A stretch of 6,631 nucleotides of DNA. Origin: JAFGIT01 sp016929465 [NCBI: Candidatus Coatesbacteria bacterium] (GTDB lineage Bacteria > B130-G9). The stretch lies in the NCBI GenBank assembly GCA_016929465.1, contig JAFGIT010000265.1, positions 1 through 6,631 of the forward strand. Reading direction: 5' to 3'. A program made the position numbers and the translations under genes. This document shows positions 6,005-6,631 of the stretch, piece by piece (the first letter of the stretch is position 1; each line of letters starts with the position of its first letter). The notes below the pieces were generated by a model, which worked only from the letters and a program-made list of their open reading frames with translations, was not told the origin of the DNA and did no database searches.

Positions 6005-6631
6005 ATCAGGATGGACGAGATCTCCGCGGTCGAGAAATGGCCGCTGATCGATCCACACGGAAGGGGAAGAGAGCACTAGGTCGGTGTGAGCATTCTTTGC
6101 CCCGAAGCCGATCCCAACAGTGACTGCGCCGAATACCCTCTCGTTGACCAGGATCGAATTGCCGAACTCGGCTGAGGGGTTCAATCCGAATGAGAAGTGC
6201 ATCAACTCCCGTGAGCCGCATCCGGCATTATGCTCGATCCATTTCTCGAGCCTCTTGCCAGCGTCCGTCTGCTCGACTCGCGTTACTCGCCCCGCTCTGA
6301 CTTCAATCTCGAACGGCTCTGCAAGAGGGCAATCCTGCTGAGGCGGGAACACGGCGGCATCGACTTTGAACCTACCATTGATGGACAACCTGATCGCGCT
6401 GAAAGAAATCTGGCCGGCAAGTGTGGAAAGAGTGCCAGCTTTCCGACAGAGGCCGGTGGGCTTGTCGAAAAACGAATTCAAGTAGCGTCTCAGCACGGGA
6501 GACCGCAACAGGTTTCGTGCCCATGGGGGCCCGAGCGAGGCCCAGAGCGCACAACCGCTGCCTGAAAAGAGCTCCATGTGGTGCGACCTGAGAAGCAGCT
6601 GGCGGACCCTATCACCAAGGGAGTGAACCGC
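5966..6631 (-). CDS. M29 / COG2309-like metalloenzyme (aminopeptidase T or NicX-type fold), 5'-truncated
   Basis: The frame is open from the window edge to a TAG at 5968-5966, giving 221 visible C-terminal residues. The Met encoded at 6577 is residue 19 and need not be the start; full-length relatives are roughly 340-410 residues. The order of motifs follows family M29: STLAGQISFSAI (69-80) for the PxGEV segment, INGRFKVDAAVF (84-95), the strand-rich FEIEVRAGRVTRVEQ (107-121), MHFSFGLNP (144-152), NERVFGAVTVGIG (163-175), NAHTDLVL (180-187) and a closing DRGDLV (201-206). Several expected aminopeptidase metal ligands are replaced: Q for Glu in GEV, H145 for the Glu before GxNP, and T171 for the His of the VHIA-type strand. 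H182 and D184 are kept. The remaining H, H, D set recalls the iron ligands of 2,5-dihydroxypyridine dioxygenase NicX, but that comparison is from memory. It is a soluble-looking enzyme with unknown substrate and no evident link to glycan synthesis. Confidence 0.65.
   Translation of the reverse strand, partial: AVHSLGDRVRQLLLRSHHMELFSGSGCALWASLGPPWARNLLRSPVLRRYLNSFFDKPTGLCRKAGTLSTLAGQISFSAIRLSINGRFKVDAAVFPPQQDCPLAEPFEIEVRAGRVTRVEQTDAGKRLEKWIEHNAGCGSRELMHFSFGLNPSAEFGNSILVNERVFGAVTVGIGFGAKNAHTDLVLSSPSVWIDQRPFLDRGDLVHPDLACLRSSLLRRT

Noticed and set aside
6230-6565. Plus-strand open frame of 111 codons at the right end
   Set aside because: It overlaps the M29-like reading frame, which has recognisable family motifs; this one has none.

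Overview
This window looks like part of a bacterial cell-surface glycan locus. It carries four glycosyltransferase-type genes and the end of one metallopeptidase-fold gene. Dense packing, Shine-Dalgarno motifs, GTG/TTG-type starts and a GT4-TPR / WbbL-like GT2 gene pair all point to a bacterium. GC content is moderate (mid-50s by eye, not counted). I cannot place it to a phylum; a little-studied or uncultured lineage is a guess. I saw no tRNA, rRNA, CRISPR array, insertion sequence or prophage signature.

Layout, left to right. (1) 1-1125, +: C-terminal part of a GT-B (GT4-like) glycosyltransferase followed by about three TPR repeats; its 5' end lies outside the window. (2) 1127-3007, +: one base further on, a large GT2 enzyme with three parts: a GT-A catalytic domain, a beta-sandwich-like middle region and a C-terminal Rossmann-like region resembling half of a GT9 heptosyltransferase. 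(3) 3022-4542, -: a convergent second GT2 enzyme with the same kind of C-terminal Rossmann-like region plus a C-terminal membrane anchor. (4) 4543-4648: the only real intergenic region, a divergent control region with a candidate promoter and an alternating GATTG/CAATC motif. (5) 4649-6004, +: a polytopic membrane protein of GT-C (GT87/GT39-like) character, read from a TTG codon. (6) 5966-6631, -: the C-terminal part of a protein related to peptidase family M29 / COG2309. It overlaps gene 5 tail to tail by 39 bp and lacks most canonical aminopeptidase metal ligands.

Working model (inference): the two GT2 enzymes and the GT4 enzyme add sugars at the cytoplasmic face from nucleotide-sugar donors, while the GT-C protein uses a polyprenyl-phosphate sugar on the outer face. 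The M29-like gene is probably an unrelated neighbour. The most unusual observation is that both GT2 proteins, encoded in opposite directions and meeting tail to tail, end in the same GT9-half-like region, one with a beta-sandwich inserted before it and the other with a membrane anchor after it.
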